Assembly: GCA_934133155.1 (NCBI GenBank)
Contig: CAKPAT010000020.1
Location: 1-14,977 of the forward strand
Source of the DNA: an uncultured Bacilli bacterium
Lineage (GTDB): Bacteria; Bacillota_I; Bacilli_A; RF39; UBA660
DNA: 14,977 nucleotides
Direction: 5' to 3'
A program made the position numbers and the translations under genes. Below, piece after piece: positions 13,213 to 14,977 of the stretch (within the stretch, counting starts at the first letter, position 1; each line of letters starts with the position of its first letter). A model generated the notes under the pieces. The model was not told the origin of the DNA. It searched no databases and saw only the letters and a list, made by a program, of their open reading frames with translations.

Positions 13213-13770
13213 ATGAGAATAAAGGATGGTATGTTTGGTATTAATGGTAATACTTATTCTAACAGAGGAATGAATTTAGAGGATGATATTTCAAAATCTA
13301 ATGAGTTTTATTTAGTTAATGATATTGCTGCTATTTATAAGAAACCTACTCCTATTACTATTGCTAAGGTGGATTATCCATCTAATATAATTAAGGAGGG
13401 TTATTTTAGGATACCTTCTACTACTGATTATAATGGTATTTATAGGGGAAAGTATATTGATTTTGATGCGAAAGAAACTAAAAGTAAGACTTCTTTTCCT
13501 TTAGAAAATGTTCACGAACATCAGCTTAAACACCTTAAAATGATTTATAAACATGGTGGTATTGGTTTTTTGATTGTTAGGTTTACTACTATTAATAAGA
13601 CTTTTTTACTTCCGATTGAGAAGATTGCAAGTTTTATAGATGAAAGTAAGAGAAAATCTATTCCTTTAAGTTTTTTTGAATCTGATGGTTATTTGATACC
13701 GGATAAGTATAGTCCTAGGGTTGATTATCTTAAGGTTTTGGACATGATTTATTTTGGAGGCGTAAAATGA
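13213..13770 (+). CDS. recU: Holliday junction resolvase RecU
   Basis: This 185-aa protein is the Gram-positive Holliday junction resolvase RecU, a PD-(D/E)xK-fold nuclease that cuts four-way junctions together with RuvAB. Hallmarks are YSNRGMNLEDD (15-25), KKPTPITIAKVDYP (43-56), STTDYNGIYRGKYIDFDAKET (69-89) and SFPLENVHEHQ (94-104). Predicted catalytic residues are T71, D72, D85 and K87; at 85 the usual Glu of DFEAKET is Asp. The start is ATG at 13213, 7 nt after GGTG, not TTG at 13207. Length is slightly short of the about 200 residues usual in Bacillus. It overlaps the PBP1 gene by ATGA, the recU-ponA arrangement common in Bacillota. Confidence 0.95.
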   Translation: MRIKDGMFGINGNTYSNRGMNLEDDISKSNEFYLVNDIAAIYKKPTPITIAKVDYPSNIIKEGYFRIPSTTDYNGIYRGKYIDFDAKETKSKTSFPLENVHEHQLKHLKMIYKHGGIGFLIVRFTTINKTFLLPIEKIASFIDESKRKSIPLSFFESDGYLIPDKYSPRVDYLKVLDMIYFGGVK

Positions 13771-14977
13771 AAAAGAATTTTTTAGATATTGTGAGTTTTA
13801 TTAGAAAAGATCCTTTTAATTTAGGTGTTTTTATTATAAGTATTTTGATTTTTATTTGTTTAGGAATTGCTTTTAATTTTAAGTTATCTTTTCTTTTATT
13901 TATTTTGATTAATTTACTTTGGATATGTCCTTATATCAAAAGGCGAATTAAGGCTAAAAAGCGAAATATGAAGTTTGAAGGAAGTAAAAAGGTTAAAACT
14001 AACAAAAAGACTAAGAAGAAAAAGATTTTACTTGGTATTTTGATTTTCTTCTTAGTATGTGTGGTTTTAGGTATTGTTTTTATTGTTTATATTGCTTTGA
14101 CGGTGGAGAAATTTGATCCAGGCAAGCTTTATTCTAAGGAAGCTAGTACTTTATATGATTCTGATGGCAATGTTTTTGCAAAACTTGGTACGGAAATGAG
14201 GGAAAAGATTTCTTACGATGAGATGTCTGAGGAACTTATTAATGCGATTGTGGCTACTGAAGATTCAAGATTTTTTGAGCATAATGGTTTTGATTTACCT
14301 AGGTTTGTGAAGGCTTCTGTTGGTCAGGTTCTTGGTCAAAATGCTGGTGGTGCTTCTACTTTAACTATGCAGGTTTCGAAAAATCAACTTACTTCTACAG
14401 TTAAAAATGGTTTTGAGGGTTTAAAGCGTAAGTTTAGTGATATTTATTTATCTATTTTCCAAATTGAAAAAAATTATACTAAAGAAGAAATTTTGGAGTT
14501 TTATGCGAATTCTTATTATTTAGGTAGTGGTGCTTATGGTGTTGAACAGGCTGCTGAGGTTTATTTTCAAAAGGATGCGAAAGATTTGAATTTATCTGAA
14601 GCGGCTATGCTGGCTGGTATGTTTCAGTCTCCTTATTCATATGACCCTAATCTTTATCCAGAAAAGACTGAAAAAAGAAGACTTACGGTTCTTTATTTGA
14701 TGAAAAGACATGGTTATATAACGGAAAGCGAATATAACATTGCTAAAGAAATGACTGTGGATAAAATTGTTATTAAGGGTAGAAGTGCTAGAACTAATTA
14801 TTCTCAATATCAAGGTTTTGTGGATACGGTTGCTTTAGAAGTTCAAAAGAAAACTGGTTATGACCCTTATTCTTATTCTATGAAGATTTATACGACTATG
14901 GATAAGAAGAAACAAGATGCAGTTACGGATATTATGAATGGTAAAAGTTATACTTGGGAAAATGATAAGGTAGAGGC
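13767..14977 (+). CDS. ponA: Class A penicillin-binding protein (PBP1), 5' part
   Basis: The first 403 codons of a bifunctional peptidoglycan synthase; the transpeptidase domain lies beyond the window. ATG overlaps the recU TGA, and GGAGG stands 6 nt upstream. Residues 88-111 are the usual membrane anchor and 125-330 the GT51 glycosyltransferase: EDSRFFEHNGFD (165-176, catalytic E165), GGASTLTMQVSKNQ (194-207), then FYANSYYLGSGAYGVEQAAEVYF and LSEAAMLAGMFQSP. It polymerises lipid II outside the membrane. Before the usual anchor lie two more hydrophobic segments (about 17-36 and 40-57) and a very Lys-rich linker (58-86), an unusual N-terminal extension. Identification of the GT51 domain is firm; PBP1 naming rests also on linkage to recU. 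Confidence 0.93.
   Translation, partial: MKKNFLDIVSFIRKDPFNLGVFIISILIFICLGIAFNFKLSFLLFILINLLWICPYIKRRIKAKKRNMKFEGSKKVKTNKKTKKKKILLGILIFFLVCVVLGIVFIVYIALTVEKFDPGKLYSKEASTLYDSDGNVFAKLGTEMREKISYDEMSEELINAIVATEDSRFFEHNGFDLPRFVKASVGQVLGQNAGGASTLTMQVSKNQLTSTVKNGFEGLKRKFSDIYLSIFQIEKNYTKEEILEFYANSYYLGSGAYGVEQAAEVYFQKDAKDLNLSEAAMLAGMFQSPYSYDPNLYPEKTEKRRLTVLYLMKRHGYITESEYNIAKEMTVDKIVIKGRSARTNYSQYQGFVDTVALEVQKKTGYDPYSYSMKIYTTMDKKKQDAVTDIMNGKSYTWENDKVE

Noticed and set aside
13767..13770. Use of the Mycoplasma code (TGA as Trp)
   Set aside because: TGA ends recU exactly at the start of the PBP gene, tryptophan is written TGG in the proteins, and wall-synthesis genes are present.

Overview
The window is strongly AT-rich DNA from a walled, low-GC Gram-positive bacterium (Bacillota, class Bacilli). 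Three things support this: the gene order ruvX-yrzB-mltG-trmR, as in the Bacillus yrrK-yrzB-yrrL-yrrM cluster; the recU-PBP1 pair; and Shine-Dalgarno sites of the GGAGG/AGGTG type. TGA acts as a real stop (recU ends in TGA inside an ATGA overlap with the next gene), so the Mycoplasma code does not apply. An uncultured gut lineage of the RF39/Erysipelotrichales kind is my best guess, but that is inference. No rRNA, tRNA, transposase, phage or CRISPR element was seen.

Layout. Positions 1-4374 form a leftward block: promoter, ruvX, yrzB (DUF1292), mltG (TTG start), trmR (13-nt overlap with mltG), a DUF975 membrane protein with a small terminator, then a separate unknown gene that runs off the left edge. 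Positions 4381-5502 hold a leftward gene with a C-terminal CFI-box-like domain. It is broken into two frames at an A7 run, has ATA where the start codon should be, and is bracketed by an exact 24-bp direct repeat. Positions 5479-7557 hold a rightward pair of tandem VanY-type D,D-carboxypeptidases, one membrane-anchored and one probably a lipoprotein, ended by a good terminator. Positions 7558-7876 are intergenic with a 12-bp tandem repeat. Positions 7877-9858 hold two leftward single genes, an unknown 390-aa protein and a PF06541-type membrane protein.

Positions 9885-11894 hold a leftward mini-operon of three genes coupled by overlapping stop and start codons. They encode an 18-aa peptide with a perfect Shine-Dalgarno site, a 47-aa helical protein and a 579-aa coiled-coil protein. 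A 15-nt homopolymer sits at the likely promoter. Positions 11995-13004 hold a rightward HELGH metallopeptidase with promoter and terminator. Positions 13190-14977 hold the rightward pair recU and a class A penicillin-binding protein cut by the window end.

How they fit together. MltG (glycan-strand cleavage), the two VanY enzymes (trimming of stem-peptide D-Ala) and the class A PBP (glycan polymerisation and crosslinking) all act on peptidoglycan, so much of the window is cell-wall work. RuvX and RecU act on nucleic acids, and TrmR modifies tRNA. The parts without clear precedent are the CFI-box locus, the three-gene coiled-coil operon, the metallopeptidase and the two large unknown proteins.
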